From Citrobacter freundii (GTDB taxonomy: Bacteria; Pseudomonadota; Gammaproteobacteria; Enterobacterales; Enterobacteriaceae): a stretch of DNA of 64,000 nt. The translations under genes and the position numbers were made by a program. The notes under the pieces were generated by a model. That model was not told the DNA's origin, did not search any database, and worked only from the letters and a program-made list of their open reading frames with translations. Positions within the stretch are counted from its first letter, which is position 1, and each line of letters starts with the position of its first letter. The stretch spans positions 62,001 to 126,000 of the forward strand of contig NZ_JAALBX010000004.1 of NCBI RefSeq assembly GCF_011077955.1, given 5' to 3'. Of the stretch, positions 27,908 to 38,287 are shown piece by piece.

Positions 27908-29428
27908 TTAAAGGTGCAAAGACGCAAGACGCAAAATTTCATTCTGCGACGTCGTTTTAGTGTCAACAATTCCGGAAACGAGACCATTGCTCATAACCAA
28001 AATACGATCGGTAATACCCAACAGCTCTGGCATTTCTGAAGAGATGATAATGATCCCTTTGCCTTTTTTCGCCAGTTCAGCAATCAGTTGGTAAATTTCA
28101 AACTTAGCGCCGACGTCGATACCGCGAGTAGGTTCATCAAGCATTAATATTTCTGGCTGGGTCAGAAGCCAACGCCCGATAATTACTTTCTGCTGGTTAC
28201 CGCCGGAAAGCGAACCAATCTGGGTGCGATGGCCTGGCGTTTTTACACGCATGGCATCAATGACCCATTGGGTGTCGCTTTTCATTCTGGTGTTATCCAG
28301 CAACCCGACTTTATTTTTGTATTTGCCAATGTTGGAAATAAGCGAGTTAAAGCCGATATCCAGATAGGCATAAATACCCGTTGAGCGACGCTCTTCGGTC
28401 ACCAGGGCAAACCCGTGGTTAATTGCCTCATTCGCGGTATGGTTATTAATGGGTTTACCGTGCAGTTTGATAGTCCCTGCGGATTTTTCGCGGATGCCGA
28501 ATAACGTTTCCACGATATCGGTACGCTTCGCACCCACCAGTCCTGCAACGCCAAGAATTTCGCCTTTATGCAGATCGAAACTCACGTCGCGGATTGAAGG
28601 CTGACGCAGAGAGGTCAAATTCTTCACTTCGAGGATCACTTCGCCCGGGACGTTTTCTTTATCCGGGAAGCGCTGGTTCAGAGAACGGCCAACCATCATG
28701 GCGATGATCTTGTCCATATCCAGCCCTTCAAGCGGCTGGGTGGCAATCCACTGTCCATCACGAAGGATGGTAATTTCATCGCATAATTGAAAAATCTCTT
28801 CCATTTTATGGGAGATATAAACGATGCCGCAGCCGCGCTCTTTCAATTTACGAATAATTTTGAACAGATGATTCACCTCTTTTTCCGTTAAGGAAGAAGT
28901 GGGCTCATCCATAATCACTATTTTAGCGTCATAGGAAAAGGCTTTTGCGATTTCAATCATCTGCATCTGCGATACAGAAAGCGTCCCTACGCGAGCACGC
29001 GGATCAATATCGATATCCAGCTCATCGAAAATCGCTTTGGTATCGCGAAACATTTTGTCCTGATCGACAAACACGCCTTTGGTGGGATAACGCCCCAGCC
29101 ACATGTTGTCCATCACAGAACGTTGTAATACCAGGTTTAATTCCTGGTGAACCATTGAGATCCCATTTTCCAGCGCTTCTTTCGTAGACTGGAAATCGAT
29201 CTCTCTCCCCTGGAAAAGGATGCTGCCGGAATCTTTTTTATAGATCCCAAAAAGGCATTTTAATAATGTCGATTTACCCGCCCCATTTTCACCCATTAAT
29301 GCATGGATTGAATGTGGGCGAACTTTCAAATTAACATTATCCAGTGCCTTAACGCCCGGGAATGACTTGTCGATACCACTCATTTCTAACAAGTATTCGC
29401 CTGAGGATTGCGTAATATTGCTGACCAT
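27908..29428 (-). CDS. mglA: Galactose/methyl-galactoside ABC ATPase MglA
   Basis: A 506-residue double ABC ATPase, the same length as in E. coli. The first domain has Walker [10 protein letters not shown] (near residue 46), signature [14 protein letters not shown] and Walker [12 protein letters not shown]. The second domain has the degenerate P-loop GLVGAKRTD (near 296) and a full signature [15 protein letters not shown] with LDEPTRGID. The degeneracy of the second Walker A is normal for sugar ABC ATPases of this family. It energises uptake through MglC. A hairpin with a T-run separates it from mglB. Confidence 0.97.
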   Translation of the reverse strand: MVSNITQSSGEYLLEMSGIDKSFPGVKALDNVNLKVRPHSIHALMGENGAGKSTLLKCLFGIYKKDSGSILFQGREIDFQSTKEALENGISMVHQELNLVLQRSVMDNMWLGRYPTKGVFVDQDKMFRDTKAIFDELDIDIDPRARVGTLSVSQMQMIEIAKAFSYDAKIVIMDEPTSSLTEKEVNHLFKIIRKLKERGCGIVYISHKMEEIFQLCDEITILRDGQWIATQPLEGLDMDKIIAMMVGRSLNQRFPDKENVPGEVILEVKNLTSLRQPSIRDVSFDLHKGEILGVAGLVGAKRTDIVETLFGIREKSAGTIKLHGKPINNHTANEAINHGFALVTEERRSTGIYAYLDIGFNSLISNIGKYKNKVGLLDNTRMKSDTQWVIDAMRVKTPGHRTQIGSLSGGNQQKVIIGRWLLTQPEILMLDEPTRGIDVGAKFEIYQLIAELAKKGKGIIIISSEMPELLGITDRILVMSNGLVSGIVDTKTTSQNEILRLASLHL

Positions 29429-29471
29429 AGTTATACCTGGTGGCGTTTATGTTGACGGCGTGTGACCAGTT

Positions 29472-29499
29472 TAAAAAAGGGCGCAGCTTGCGCCCTTTA
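29472..29499 (-). terminator. Partial terminator between mglB and mglA
   Basis: On the minus strand AAAGGGCGC-AAGCT-GCGCCCTTT is followed by TTTAAAC, a strong stem with six T in total at its end. It sits within the operon, in the 82 bases after mglB, so it probably lets through only part of the transcripts. That accounts for more binding protein than transporter, and protects the mglB message 3' end. Confidence 0.7.
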
Positions 29500-29510
29500 A
29501 ATACAGCTAA

Positions 29511-30506
29511 TTATTTATTAGAGAACTGCGACAGGTTTTCTTTATCAACACCTACGTACGGAATACGAACAACTTTGTTGTCGATTTTCCAGTTGGTGCC
29601 GTCAGCAGCGCCTTTGCCTTCAGCCAGGTTTTTGGCCAGATCGAAGGTGGCTTTCGCCTGGTTGTTGGCATCGTTCAGAACGGTACCTGCCAGCGCGCCA
29701 GATTTAACCAGTGCCAGTGCTTCCGGCAGCGCATCTACGCCGAATACCGGGATAGAAGATTTGTTGTGCGCTTTCAGCGCTTCAACCGCGCCCATTGCCA
29801 TGGCGTCGTTGTTCGCGATAACCACTTCAATTTTGTTAGCGTTAGGACCAGACAGCCATGCATCCATCTTGTCTTTCGCCATTGCGGTGTCCCACATTGC
29901 GGTATCAAGCTGCAGCTGCTGCGTTTTAATGCCTTTGTCGTTCAGCTCTTTGATAACGTAAGTCGTACGCGCTTCAGCATCCGGATGGCCCGGCTCGCCT
30001 TTGAGCAGAACAAACTGAATCTGACCATCTTTGTTCAGATCCCAGTTTTTGTTAGCCGCCCAGTGTTTAGCAATCAGGTCGCCCTGGATGATGCCGGACT
30101 CTTTAGAATCGGTACCCACATAGTAGGCTTTGTCATAGCTATCAAGCGCTTTACGGGACGGTTCTTTGTTGAAGAATACGATAGGAATGTTCTGGCCACG
30201 TGCTTTTTCGATCACGGTGCCCGCAGCTGCCGGGTCAACCAGGTTAATCGCCATGGATTTGACACCCTTCGCCAGCAGCACGTCGATTTGGTCATTCTGT
30301 TTGGACTGGTCGTTCTGCGAGTCATTCATCAGCAGTTGAACGTCCGGAGAGGCTGACGCTTCCTTCTCAATTGCCTTACGCACAACAGACATGAAGTTAT
30401 CGTCATATTTATAAATGGTCACACCAATACGATCGGCTGCCTGAGCAGCGGCGCCAAACAGCATGCAAGACATCACAGCGGACAGAGTCAACACCTTCTT
30501 ATTCAT
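29511..30506 (-). CDS. mglB: D-galactose/methyl-galactoside periplasmic binding protein MglB
   Basis: A 331-residue periplasmic sugar-binding protein (E. coli 332). Signal peptide with cleavage after AAAQA (about residue 23). The mature domain contains the Ca-binding-loop region DLNKDGQIQ (near residue 157) and the hinge segments [22 protein letters not shown]. It binds galactose and glucose for the MglA/MglC transporter and, in E. coli, also signals through the chemoreceptor Trg. The ATG follows CCGGAGATACC; an ATG 28 codons upstream lacks support. It is the promoter-proximal gene of the operon. Confidence 0.97.
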   Translation of the reverse strand: MNKKVLTLSAVMSCMLFGAAAQAADRIGVTIYKYDDNFMSVVRKAIEKEASASPDVQLLMNDSQNDQSKQNDQIDVLLAKGVKSMAINLVDPAAAGTVIEKARGQNIPIVFFNKEPSRKALDSYDKAYYVGTDSKESGIIQGDLIAKHWAANKNWDLNKDGQIQFVLLKGEPGHPDAEARTTYVIKELNDKGIKTQQLQLDTAMWDTAMAKDKMDAWLSGPNANKIEVVIANNDAMAMGAVEALKAHNKSSIPVFGVDALPEALALVKSGALAGTVLNDANNQAKATFDLAKNLAEGKGAADGTNWKIDNKVVRIPYVGVDKENLSQFSNK

Positions 30507-30699
30507 GGTATCTCCGGTATTTGCAGGGTAATTCTTGTGAATAATGGATGGCAGGCCAGCGTTATTACGCTTCTGACTGCTTAAGTTCACTTATGAAAAA
30601 TTTCTTCCGTGACAGGTAACGCTCCAGTACTGCGTGTAATTTGCGCTTTCGGGCTTGTTGTCTATGGTTATCGTTACATAGTGTTTCAGCCCCTTAAGA

Positions 30700-30767
30700 C
30701 GCTGACATCATAGTCAGCGCCTTGTTAAGATACTGTGAATTTACTCACAGATTGAAAGCGGTTACAT
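30700..30767 (-). promoter_or_regulatory. mglB promoter: GalR/GalS operator, CRP site, palindromic -10
   Basis: The CRP core TGTGA-ATTTAC-TCACA (30734-30749) is perfect. The gal operator reads TTGAAAGCGGTTACAT on the plus strand (30752-30767), matching GTGNAANCGNTTNCAC at most positions. The -10 TATGAT (30707-30712, minus) sets a start near 30700 and puts CRP at -41.5 and the operator near -60. The -10 lies exactly in the loop of a seven-base inverted repeat (CGCTGAC..GTCAGCG, 30700-30719). The resulting leader to mglB is about 194 nt. Confidence 0.85.
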
Positions 30768-30776
30768 CATTCATAT

Positions 30777-31802
30777 TTATAAACTAGTGATCGGAGCCAC
30801 AATTTGCCGCCCGGTCACAGAATGACGGCGCACTAAAGTGGGCATAAAACAGTGGCTTGCTGAAGTATCGAGCGCCCCTTGCGCGCCCTGTAACGCCAGC
30901 TCGGTCGCCAGTCGCGCCATTGAAACAATGGGGTAACGTACGGTGGTCAATTGCGGGTCGGTGTAACGGGCCATCGGGATATCATCAAACCCCACTAACG
31001 ACAAATGCTGTGGCACCGCAATGCCATTATCTTTAAGCGCGGTGAGCGCCCCGGCCGCCATGCCGTCGTTATAGGCGAACACTGCCGTCAACTGGAGATT
31101 GCGACCCAGCAGCTCGACCATGGCGGCTTCCCCGCCCTGCATATCCGGCGAGCCTGTTCCTACCCAGCTTTCCGGCGCGCTGATACCCTGCTCCGCCAGC
31201 GCCCGCAACCAGCCTTCACGTCGATGATCGTTATCTTCTATCGCATGACTGGACGCGAGATAGCCGATGCGCTGATGTCCATTGCTTTGCAGCATACGCG
31301 TCGCCATCATCGCGCCGGTGACATTATCAAGCCCAACGCAGCGATGCTCGTAACCGGGGACAATCCGGTTAATCAGCACCATGCCCGGGATATGATCCAT
31401 AAACTGCGCCAGCTCGTCGTCGGGTAGCTCTTTAGCGTGTACTATCAATGCGTTACAGCGATGACGTATCAGTACCTCAATGGCATGACGCTCTTTTTCC
31501 GCTTCATGATAACTATTGCCTATCAGCACATATTTTTGATGTTGCTGGGCGACGGTATCCACCGCTTTTACCAGCGCGCCGAAAAACGGGTCCGACACGT
31601 CCATGACGACCACGCCAATGGTATCGCTGACCTGGCTTGCCAGCGCCTGGGCATTAGCATTGGGCCGATATCCCAGTTGGGAGACGGCCTGCAGGACTAC
31701 TTCACGCGTCTCTGGGCTGACCAGCGCGCTATTATTGAGAACCCGGGATACAGTGGCGACAGAGACGCCAGCCTGACGTGCGACATCACGAATGGTGATC
31801 AT
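30777..31802 (-). CDS. galS: Galactose isorepressor GalS
   Basis: A 341-residue LacI-family repressor (E. coli 346). Helix-turn-helix and hinge: [24 protein letters not shown] with [13 protein letters not shown]. The periplasmic-binding-like effector domain follows, including [22 protein letters not shown] (about 242-263). It represses mgl and its own gene in response to galactose or fucose, sharing operators with GalR. Three in-frame ATGs exist within four codons; I took the last because AGGA lies eight bases upstream of it and it matches the family N-terminus. It ends beside the mglB operator. Confidence 0.96.
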   Translation of the reverse strand: MITIRDVARQAGVSVATVSRVLNNSALVSPETREVVLQAVSQLGYRPNANAQALASQVSDTIGVVVMDVSDPFFGALVKAVDTVAQQHQKYVLIGNSYHEAEKERHAIEVLIRHRCNALIVHAKELPDDELAQFMDHIPGMVLINRIVPGYEHRCVGLDNVTGAMMATRMLQSNGHQRIGYLASSHAIEDNDHRREGWLRALAEQGISAPESWVGTGSPDMQGGEAAMVELLGRNLQLTAVFAYNDGMAAGALTALKDNGIAVPQHLSLVGFDDIPMARYTDPQLTTVRYPIVSMARLATELALQGAQGALDTSASHCFMPTLVRRHSVTGRQIVAPITSL

Positions 31803-31854
31803 GGTCATCATCCTGTTTATTTTGACAGCAATTCACAAATACCCCCTGTGTTAA

Positions 31855-31925
31855 GCTGAGGATATTGTGTCAGCGCGTGAATGGATGCTACGTGAGGCGC
31901 ATCACACCGCTGAAAACGGTTACAT
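31855..31925 (-). promoter_or_regulatory. galS promoter: gal operator, CRP site, -10 flanked by inverted repeat
   Basis: A gal operator CTGAAAACGGTTACAT (31910-31925), a CRP-like core CGTGA-GGCGCA-TCACA (31891-31906) and a minus-strand -10 CAATAT (31862-31867) give a start near 31856, CRP at about -42 and the operator near -61. The inverted repeat GCTGA..TCAGC (31855-31859 and 31870-31874) brackets the -10. A second, weaker CRP half-site TGTGA-TCCAGA-TCGTT is at 31942-31957, at the end of yeiB. Confidence 0.7.
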
Positions 31926-31955
31926 GCAAAATGTTAATGAATGTGATCCAGATCG

Positions 31956-33113
31956 TTATCTGTCTGTTCGGGAGAGTTTTACCCCTGCTGCCCGGGCGGT
32001 TAATTGCCGCCAAAGCCACTCAACCGGCCCCTGACGGAAGTATCGCAACCAGTACACAGAAAACAGCAGGTTAATGGTCCATACGGCGGGAACGAAGGCC
32101 AATAATTGCAACCGGTCGAACTTCATAAACAGGCCGAAGCGGTTGAAAAGTGTTGTGCAGATAAGGGTTTGCAGCAGGTAATTACTGAGCGCCATGCGAC
32201 CGACGCAGGCCACTGCGCCCGTGATGCGCCAGCGGGAAAGCGCAGGCCAGAAGCCGTAAATCAGTGCGGTATAGCCCAGAACCTGAAACGGCGCGCTTAA
32301 CTCACGGGGTGCCTGTAACAGGAAACCGGACCAGCGGTAATCCCAGTTGAGATGCCACTGTAAAATGATAGCCGGCAGGTTTATCGCTACCCCCACCAGG
32401 ATCAACACCACGCCGGTGCGCCGATAATGGCTCAGACTAAACTGCCCTTTTAGCCAGCCGCAGCGCATAAGCGCCGCGCCGATAAGCATCAGGCCCGCGA
32501 GTTGCCAGCCGTACTGCGCCCCTAACGCCAGCAAGGTCGATGAGAGCATATCAGCCCGGTTGCGGATGCCTTCAATGCCGCCTTCGCTGCGCCAGTATTG
32601 CTCCAGTTGTAACGCTGACGCATCCGGCGTCCAGGCGCGGTTGATCTGATTACCTGAAATCACGCCCAGTAAAATCAGTACGCCTAAGCCCACAAGGAAA
32701 AGCATCAGCCCGGTATTGAACAGCGATTTGATGCCCGGGGCATCGCGTATCAATCGCCAGCTGACGAGCCCGACTAACCCATACGCCAGCAGAATATCGC
32801 CATCCCAGAGCAGCAGCCCGTGGCAGAAACCAAGCAGTACTAATAATGTCAGGCGAGACTGGATCCAGCGCTTACCGCGTGGCAGCAACATGTGCAGACC
32901 CGCACCAAACAACAGCGCGAAAAGCGTCAGAAATTTGACCTGGGCAAACAGGTCGAGCAGCGCCCAGGTCCAGGCGTCACGGGAGGTGATATCGCCATAC
33001 CAGGCAGGATTGAGATAGGCAGCTTTCGGCAAACCGAAAGCCGTAATATTTAAAAGCAGGATGCCAAGAATGGCTACGCCACGTACCGCATCAAGCGTGA
33101 CATTTCGTTCCAT
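31956..33113 (-). CDS. yeiB: DUF418 membrane protein YeiB
   Basis: A 385-residue polytopic protein of the same length as E. coli YeiB. It has about ten hydrophobic segments, an N-terminal DUF418 region starting LDAVRGVAILGILLLNI and a C-terminal domain with GRMALSNYLLQT. The family is distantly related to membrane acyltransferases, and its function is unknown. It begins 15 bases after the folE stop, so it is co-transcribed with folE, as in K-12. Its 3' end abuts the galS control region. Confidence 0.93.
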   Translation of the reverse strand: MERNVTLDAVRGVAILGILLLNITAFGLPKAAYLNPAWYGDITSRDAWTWALLDLFAQVKFLTLFALLFGAGLHMLLPRGKRWIQSRLTLLVLLGFCHGLLLWDGDILLAYGLVGLVSWRLIRDAPGIKSLFNTGLMLFLVGLGVLILLGVISGNQINRAWTPDASALQLEQYWRSEGGIEGIRNRADMLSSTLLALGAQYGWQLAGLMLIGAALMRCGWLKGQFSLSHYRRTGVVLILVGVAINLPAIILQWHLNWDYRWSGFLLQAPRELSAPFQVLGYTALIYGFWPALSRWRITGAVACVGRMALSNYLLQTLICTTLFNRFGLFMKFDRLQLLAFVPAVWTINLLFSVYWLRYFRQGPVEWLWRQLTARAAGVKLSRTDR

Positions 33114-33128
33114 GCATCCGGCCTTCTG

Positions 33129-33797
33129 TTATCGGTGATGACGAACCGCGCGCAAAAACTCCTGACGCGTATTCTGGCTCGACTTAAACAATCCACCCAG
33201 CGACGTGGTGGTGGTAGCGCTGGTGGCATCGCGAATGCCGCGCGCTTTAACGCAATAATGCACCGCATCAATAGATACTGCCACATTATTGGTGCCAAGC
33301 AGCGTCTGGAGCGCCACCAGGATTTGCTGAGTCAATCGCTCCTGCACCTGAGGGCGCTGGGCAAAGAACTGCACGATGCGGTTAATTTTAGACAGGCCAA
33401 TCACCGACTCTTTGGGAATATAGGCGACCGTCGCCTGACCGTCGATAGTGACAAAATGGTGTTCACAGGTGCTGGTCAGGGTAATGTCCCGCACGGTCAC
33501 CATTTCATCGACCTTCATTTTATTTTCAATGACGGTGATTTTCGGGAAATTGGCATAATCCAGCCCGGAGAAAATCTCATCGACGTACATTTTGGCGATA
33601 CGATGCGGCGTTTCCATTAAGCTGTCATCGTTCAAATCCAGATTGAGCAACTGCATGATTTCGCTCATATGTCCGGAAATGAGGCGCTTACGGGTTTCGT
33701 TATCCAGCTCGCGTAACGGCGGACGCAACGGCGTCTCAAGCCCGCGAGCGACCAGCGCTTCATGAACCAGAGCGGCTTCTTTACTGAGTGATGACAT
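33129..33797 (-). CDS. folE: GTP cyclohydrolase I
   Basis: A 222-residue enzyme of K-12 length that converts GTP to 7,8-dihydroneopterin triphosphate, the first step of folate biosynthesis. The zinc ligands are the Cys and His of STCEHH (about residues 111-114) and the Cys of HYCVKARG near residue 181. The signature [13 protein letters not shown] is followed by [21 protein letters not shown] used the ATG before SSLSKEAA (GGAGAAAAAGAA upstream) instead of an in-frame ATG 19 codons earlier. Operon with yeiB. Confidence 0.97.
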   Translation of the reverse strand: MSSLSKEAALVHEALVARGLETPLRPPLRELDNETRKRLISGHMSEIMQLLNLDLNDDSLMETPHRIAKMYVDEIFSGLDYANFPKITVIENKMKVDEMVTVRDITLTSTCEHHFVTIDGQATVAYIPKESVIGLSKINRIVQFFAQRPQVQERLTQQILVALQTLLGTNNVAVSIDAVHYCVKARGIRDATSATTTTSLGGLFKSSQNTRQEFLRAVRHHR

Positions 33798-33901
33798 TTC
33801 TTTTTCTCCTGCAGGTGTGGCATACCTTCGTCCTCGTTGGGCCGAAGTGCGCATTCATTGTGCGTGAGCCGGTGCACATAATCCAGTATCCGCCACGATA
33901 A

Positions 33902-35050
33902 TTATTGAAATTGGTCTGCCCTTTCAGGCGCACGCTTTAAGACCAGCCCGGCTGCGATAAACAGCGCCACTGCGGCAATCCATAGCGCAGGCTCCAGTTT
34001 GCCGGTAAGCGCTGTCGCAAGCGCGGAGGTCACCGGTCCGCCGAGCTGACCGATGGCATAGCCGGTGGTTAATAACCCTGCCATATAGCGCGTGTGCTGC
34101 GGCGCAAGTTCACGCCCGTACAGTAAAGAAAGCTGTACCGCACACAAAAAACCGCCGCCAACCAGCAAAGCGCCGATAATCAACCCGGCCATAGCAGGCA
34201 GGCATGCCGCGCCCAGTACGCCAATTCCCTGCAACAAAAGCACTATTGCAAGCCGCTGATTACTGCGGCCAACGTGGCGCAAGGTGATACTCAGGACGAT
34301 ACCGCACACCGCGGCGAGGCCAAAAACCGGCCAGACAAACTGCGCCATAAAGCTGCCGGGAAAACGCGTCGCCGCCATTTGCGATAAAAATGTGGCAGGC
34401 AGGATATAGCCGAACCCGGCCAGGCTATAGCTCCACACCAGCCGCTTTAAGCCAGGCGTAAGCGTAAGCGGCTGCGGTTGGTTGTCCGGGCGATGCAGTT
34501 GCCCTTTGCGCGGTAAATTACGTGCGATAAGCGCAATCAGAATCAACGCGAGCAGGCCATAAACCAGCCAGCCCTGCCAGGCATCCAGTTTTCCTGCCTG
34601 TATGGCGACCGCCAACAGACCGCTAATCGCGATACCCGCCCCCGGCCCGGCAAACACCGCCGCGCTCAGGCCAGGTTTGCCAAAATGCGCTAACTGCTCG
34701 TTGGTCCAGGCAGCTATCAGCACCATGGCCCAGCCGCTCATCATGCCAATCACAAAGCGAATCAGCGCATGGCTCCATGCATCCGGGGCGAGTGCAGAAA
34801 GCAGCGTCAGCCCCACCGCGCCCCATACGCCACAATGTAGTCGGCACTCCACATGACGGTGGGCGCGCATCGCATCCCACGCCCCCGCCAGGTAGCCAAG
34901 ATAGTTAATCGCCGCCACCAGCGCCGCGCTGGTCAGGGTCAGTTGCCCTTGCGCAATCATCAGTGGCACCTGCGGCGTGAACGCGAAACGGCCAATTCCC
35001 ATCGCCACGACTAAAACAAAAAAACCGGTTATCGCAATTCGCAGCGCCAC
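33902..35050 (-). CDS. MFS transporter, YbfB/YjiJ family
   Basis: A 382-residue major facilitator of the YbfB/YjiJ (formerly DUF1228) family with 12 predicted helices. The first helix carries the family's VVAMGIGRFAFTPQVPLM block, and mid-protein RFVIGMMSGWAMVLIAAWTNEQ is typical. The start is a GTG preceded by TGGAGTGGCC; the frame is open 66 codons upstream without similarity. The substrate is unknown. K-12 has no gene between folE and yeiG, so this is an insertion. It runs towards folE with a 104-base gap and no terminator, and is divergent from the hydrolase gene. Confidence 0.88.
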   Translation of the reverse strand: MALRIAITGFFVLVVAMGIGRFAFTPQVPLMIAQGQLTLTSAALVAAINYLGYLAGAWDAMRAHRHVECRLHCGVWGAVGLTLLSALAPDAWSHALIRFVIGMMSGWAMVLIAAWTNEQLAHFGKPGLSAAVFAGPGAGIAISGLLAVAIQAGKLDAWQGWLVYGLLALILIALIARNLPRKGQLHRPDNQPQPLTLTPGLKRLVWSYSLAGFGYILPATFLSQMAATRFPGSFMAQFVWPVFGLAAVCGIVLSITLRHVGRSNQRLAIVLLLQGIGVLGAACLPAMAGLIIGALLVGGGFLCAVQLSLLYGRELAPQHTRYMAGLLTTGYAIGQLGGPVTSALATALTGKLEPALWIAAVALFIAAGLVLKRAPERADQFQ

Positions 35051-35191
35051 GGCCACTCCATTTGTTACAATGCGGTTATATTGATGATGCAGGATAGCAA
35101 AATAAAGCTGAACTGAAATTTTATCACCGTAAGATGAATTCCCTGCGTCAGTGAAAACCCGCATCCCCTTTCGATACCTCAAGGAGCCATT

Positions 35192-36037
35192 ATGGAGATG
35201 ATTGAAGAGCACCGCTGTTTTGAAGGCTGGCAACAACGCTGGCGTCATCAGTCAACGGTGCTCAATTGCACCATGACCGTAAGCGTCTTTCTGCCGCCGC
35301 CGGTCTCGGCTAACCCGCCCCCGGTGCTGTACTGGCTCTCGGGTTTAACCTGCAATGATGAAAACTTCACCACCAAAGCCAACGCCCAGCGTATCGCTGC
35401 CCAATTGGGTATTGTACTGGTGATGCCGGATACCAGTCCGCGCGGTGACGATGTGGCGGACGCCGAGGGCTATGATTTGGGCAAAGGCGCAGGATTCTAT
35501 CTGAACGCGACCCAACAGCCCTGGGCGGCGCATTACCGGATGTATGACTATTTACGTGATGAATTGCCAGCGCTTATCCAGGAAAACTTCAACGTCAGCG
35601 AGCGCTGCGCCATTAGCGGTCATTCTATGGGCGGCCACGGCGCGCTTATCATGGCGCTGAAAAATCCCGGGCGTTTTACGTCGGTTTCCGCGTTTGCGCC
35701 GATTGTGAATCCGGCGCGTGTTCCCTGGGGTCAGAAAGCCTTTAGCGCATATTTAGGCGACGATATACAGCAGTGGGCGCAATGGGACAGTTGTGCGTTG
35801 ATGGCAAAGGCAACAGCGGATCAACACATCCCGACGCTTGTCGATCAGGGCGATAACGATCAGTTCCTGGCGGATCAATTGCAGCCAGCGCATCTGGCGG
35901 AAGTAGCCCGCCAGACCGGCTGGCCGTTAACGCTGCGCATCCAGCCGGGATACGATCACAGCTATTTCTTTATTGCGTCGTTTATTGAAGATCATCTGCG
36001 TTTTCACGCGGAACATCTCTTTGCCGAACAGGCGTAA
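35192..36037 (+). CDS. yeiG: S-formylglutathione hydrolase YeiG
   Basis: A 281-residue alpha/beta-hydrolase of the esterase D family (E. coli YeiG 278). The nucleophile Ser is in GHSMGGHG (about residues 145-152), the Asp in [11 protein letters not shown] and the His in GYDHSYFF. It hydrolyses S-formylglutathione to formate and glutathione, the last step of glutathione-dependent formaldehyde detoxification. No dehydrogenase partner (frmA) lies beside it, as in K-12, where yeiG is also isolated. Strong ribosome binding site AAGGAG. Confidence 0.95.
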   Translation: MEMIEEHRCFEGWQQRWRHQSTVLNCTMTVSVFLPPPVSANPPPVLYWLSGLTCNDENFTTKANAQRIAAQLGIVLVMPDTSPRGDDVADAEGYDLGKGAGFYLNATQQPWAAHYRMYDYLRDELPALIQENFNVSERCAISGHSMGGHGALIMALKNPGRFTSVSAFAPIVNPARVPWGQKAFSAYLGDDIQQWAQWDSCALMAKATADQHIPTLVDQGDNDQFLADQLQPAHLAEVARQTGWPLTLRIQPGYDHSYFFIASFIEDHLRFHAEHLFAEQA

Positions 36038-36038
36038 A

Positions 36039-36072
36039 CAAAAAGGGTATCCCCATTGGGATACCCTTTTTC
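36039..36072. terminator. Bidirectional terminator between yeiG and cirA
   Basis: AAAAAGGGTATCCC and GGGATACCCTTTTT form a long perfect stem with a four-base loop (CATT), flanked by A and T runs suited to both converging genes. Confidence 0.92.
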
Positions 36073-36086
36073 GTCTCACTTGCTCA

Positions 36087-38054
36087 TCAGAAGTGGTAAT
36101 CCATCGCGACAAAGTAGCGACGCCCGTCTTCGTTATAGCTGTAATCTTCGCGGCTTAAGTCTTTATCACCGAGATTGAGCACGCCGGTACGCAACTTGAT
36201 ATTTTTTGTCGCCTGCCAGGCCGCGCCCGCATTCCAGATAACATAGCCGCCCGTGGCGGTGCTGGTCGCCGTGGTGGCGCGCTGTTCGCCGGTATAATTG
36301 CCTGAAACATAGAAGGACCAGTCCGGGAGCGGCATCCAGTCCAGCGTACCGTTGGCCGTATGGAACGGCAATGAAGACAACGGCTTATTCCCGCCTGCGC
36401 TCAAATCACGGCCGTCATTGTAGGTATAGTTTAGTGACAGTTTCCACTGGTCGTTAAACGGCACCGTTAATTCGGTTTCCACACCGCGGATACGGGCTTT
36501 GTTGACGTTGAAGTAGCGGAAAACCGGCTCGCCATCGCGGTTAAAGCCAACGAAGTTTTGATAGCCTGGCGCCTGGCTCCGGCTTGGGGTTCTGTCGATA
36601 CTGATCATGTCGTCAATATCATTTTGAAAGGTGGTAACGCTTGCGTTTACGCCTTCAAACCATCCTTCTTCTCCGGCGTAATAGAGGCCGATTTCGTAGT
36701 TTTCGCTGGTTTCGGGTTTCAGATCGCCGCTACCGACTATTTCACACGCGCCGCGGCAGGAACCGGTGGTCCAGTCCGGGCTCAGTTGCAACAAGGAAGG
36801 CGCTTTAAACGCGGTAGACCAGCCGCCTTTGATTGTCACAGTGTCGGTTGCGTTGTAAACAAGGTATGCGCGCGGGCTCCAGTGATCGCCATAGGTTTCG
36901 TGGTCATCCATACGCAAGCCCGCGGTCAGCGCCAGCGGATCGAAAATCCGCCACTCATCTTCCAGGAACAAAGCGTACTGGTTAGCGGACGTTTCACTGC
37001 TGGTCCCGCCCGTCAGGTTCACCGGGTCTTCCAGTTTGTCATGACGGTATTCGCCACCGAAGGTGAGAAGCTGGTTGATGGCGCCGATCGGCAGCACGTA
37101 CTTCCCGTCAAGGGTGTTGCTTTCAGAAGTGATCGTACTGGAACTGCCGGGATCGTTGTTTTCCAGTTTCTCGCCGTAGAAGCGCAATTCGCTGTTACCG
37201 GTCTCCCAGCGTCCGCGATGACCAATGGCCCAGGTTTCGCGATCGAGACGATCTTTAGCCAGCGAGTCGGAATCACGATCCTGGCGGTCGCGACCATAGG
37301 CGACGTCAATGTCGTGATCCTGATTAGGCGTCCAGTTGAACTCGACGTTAGCATTGCGGCTGGTAAACCCTTCAATACGCGGCGTTTCGCCACCCGTGCT
37401 GGTGGGCTGTTGGTCATCTTTTTCACGCTTTGCCAGGTTACCAGACACTTTTACGCCCAGCACATCGTCAATCAGCGGGCCGCTGGTGAAGAACTGACCA
37501 TTCCAGGTATCGCCGCGATCGCGGTGTTCCTGAATAGTGCTATCGGCAGTCAGGGTACCGTGCCAGCTTTTACCCACTTTGCGGGTAATGATATTCACCA
37601 CGCCGCCCAGCGCATCGGAGCCGTAGAGCGACGACATTGGGCCGCGCACTACTTCGATACGCTCAATAGCGTCAACGGGGATCCAGTTCAGGTCGAAATC
37701 GTTATGGCGGAACACGGCATTGCGCGAGTTGACGCGTTTACCGTCTACCAGAATTAGCGTGTAGGAACTGCTCAGGCCGCGAATACTGACGCCCTGGCGG
37801 TTATCGCCTTCATTGGTCAGTTGCACGCCCGGCACTTCTTTCAGGACCTCTTTGAGGTTCTGAACCGGTTTGCGTTGCAAATCCTGTTGGGTGATAACGC
37901 TAATACTGGCAGGCGCATCTTTTAGATTCTGTTCGCTGGCAGAGGCGGTGACAACCATCGTGTCTTCACGAGCGTCTGCCGCCATAACGGGTAAAGCAAG
38001 GGCTAAAGCGGACGCGCACAGTCCTCCCCGAGCCATAGGATTCAACCTGAACAT
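36087..38054 (-). CDS. cirA: TonB-dependent catecholate siderophore receptor CirA
   Basis: A 655-residue outer-membrane receptor (E. coli 663). A signal peptide cleaves near residue 25 (LPVMA/AD). The TonB box is DTMVVTA (31-37), the plug domain spans about 45-150, and a 22-strand barrel ends with the C-terminal Phe (MDYHF) needed for BAM recognition. It imports linear catecholate-iron such as dihydroxybenzoylserine and is the colicin I receptor in E. coli. A Fur box lies about 115 bases upstream. The leading [11 protein letters not shown] is the start used in the family. Confidence 0.96.
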   Translation of the reverse strand: MFRLNPMARGGLCASALALALPVMAADAREDTMVVTASASEQNLKDAPASISVITQQDLQRKPVQNLKEVLKEVPGVQLTNEGDNRQGVSIRGLSSSYTLILVDGKRVNSRNAVFRHNDFDLNWIPVDAIERIEVVRGPMSSLYGSDALGGVVNIITRKVGKSWHGTLTADSTIQEHRDRGDTWNGQFFTSGPLIDDVLGVKVSGNLAKREKDDQQPTSTGGETPRIEGFTSRNANVEFNWTPNQDHDIDVAYGRDRQDRDSDSLAKDRLDRETWAIGHRGRWETGNSELRFYGEKLENNDPGSSSTITSESNTLDGKYVLPIGAINQLLTFGGEYRHDKLEDPVNLTGGTSSETSANQYALFLEDEWRIFDPLALTAGLRMDDHETYGDHWSPRAYLVYNATDTVTIKGGWSTAFKAPSLLQLSPDWTTGSCRGACEIVGSGDLKPETSENYEIGLYYAGEEGWFEGVNASVTTFQNDIDDMISIDRTPSRSQAPGYQNFVGFNRDGEPVFRYFNVNKARIRGVETELTVPFNDQWKLSLNYTYNDGRDLSAGGNKPLSSLPFHTANGTLDWMPLPDWSFYVSGNYTGEQRATTATSTATGGYVIWNAGAAWQATKNIKLRTGVLNLGDKDLSREDYSYNEDGRRYFVAMDYHF

Positions 38055-38169
38055 TCCTTATCTCCATGAGGTGAAATACAACAAATTCAACTCATTACTC
38101 ACACTGCGTCGCCCCGGCGTCATGGCGGGTGGCTTTGTATTTTTAAACGCGGCTAACCATAAATGAAAC

Positions 38170-38188
38170 GAGAATGATTATCAATTAA
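38170..38188 (-). promoter_or_regulatory. Fur box of cirA
   Basis: GAGAATGATTATCAATTAA matches the 19-base Fur consensus GATAATGATAATCATTATC at most positions, centred about 125 bases before the cirA ATG. It predicts iron repression. Confidence 0.78.
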
Positions 38189-38254
38189 ATTGTTAAAAAT
38201 TGTTTTAATATGGATAAATCATGGAGTAAAAGCACAGCGAGAGAAGGCGTATAA

Positions 38255-38284
38255 GGAAAAAGGCGCGGAAGCCGCGCCTTTTAG
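38255..38284 (-). terminator. lysP terminator
   Basis: AAAAGGCGCGG-AAG-CCGCGCCTTTT, a long perfect stem. Its minus-strand reading ends in TTTTTCC, directly after the lysP stop. Confidence 0.9.
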
Positions 38285-38287
38285 GGA

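Noticed and set aside
29511-30590. Longer MglB starting 28 codons upstream
   Set aside because: It would place extra residues before a perfect signal peptide; the ATG before NKKVLTLS has the ribosome binding site.
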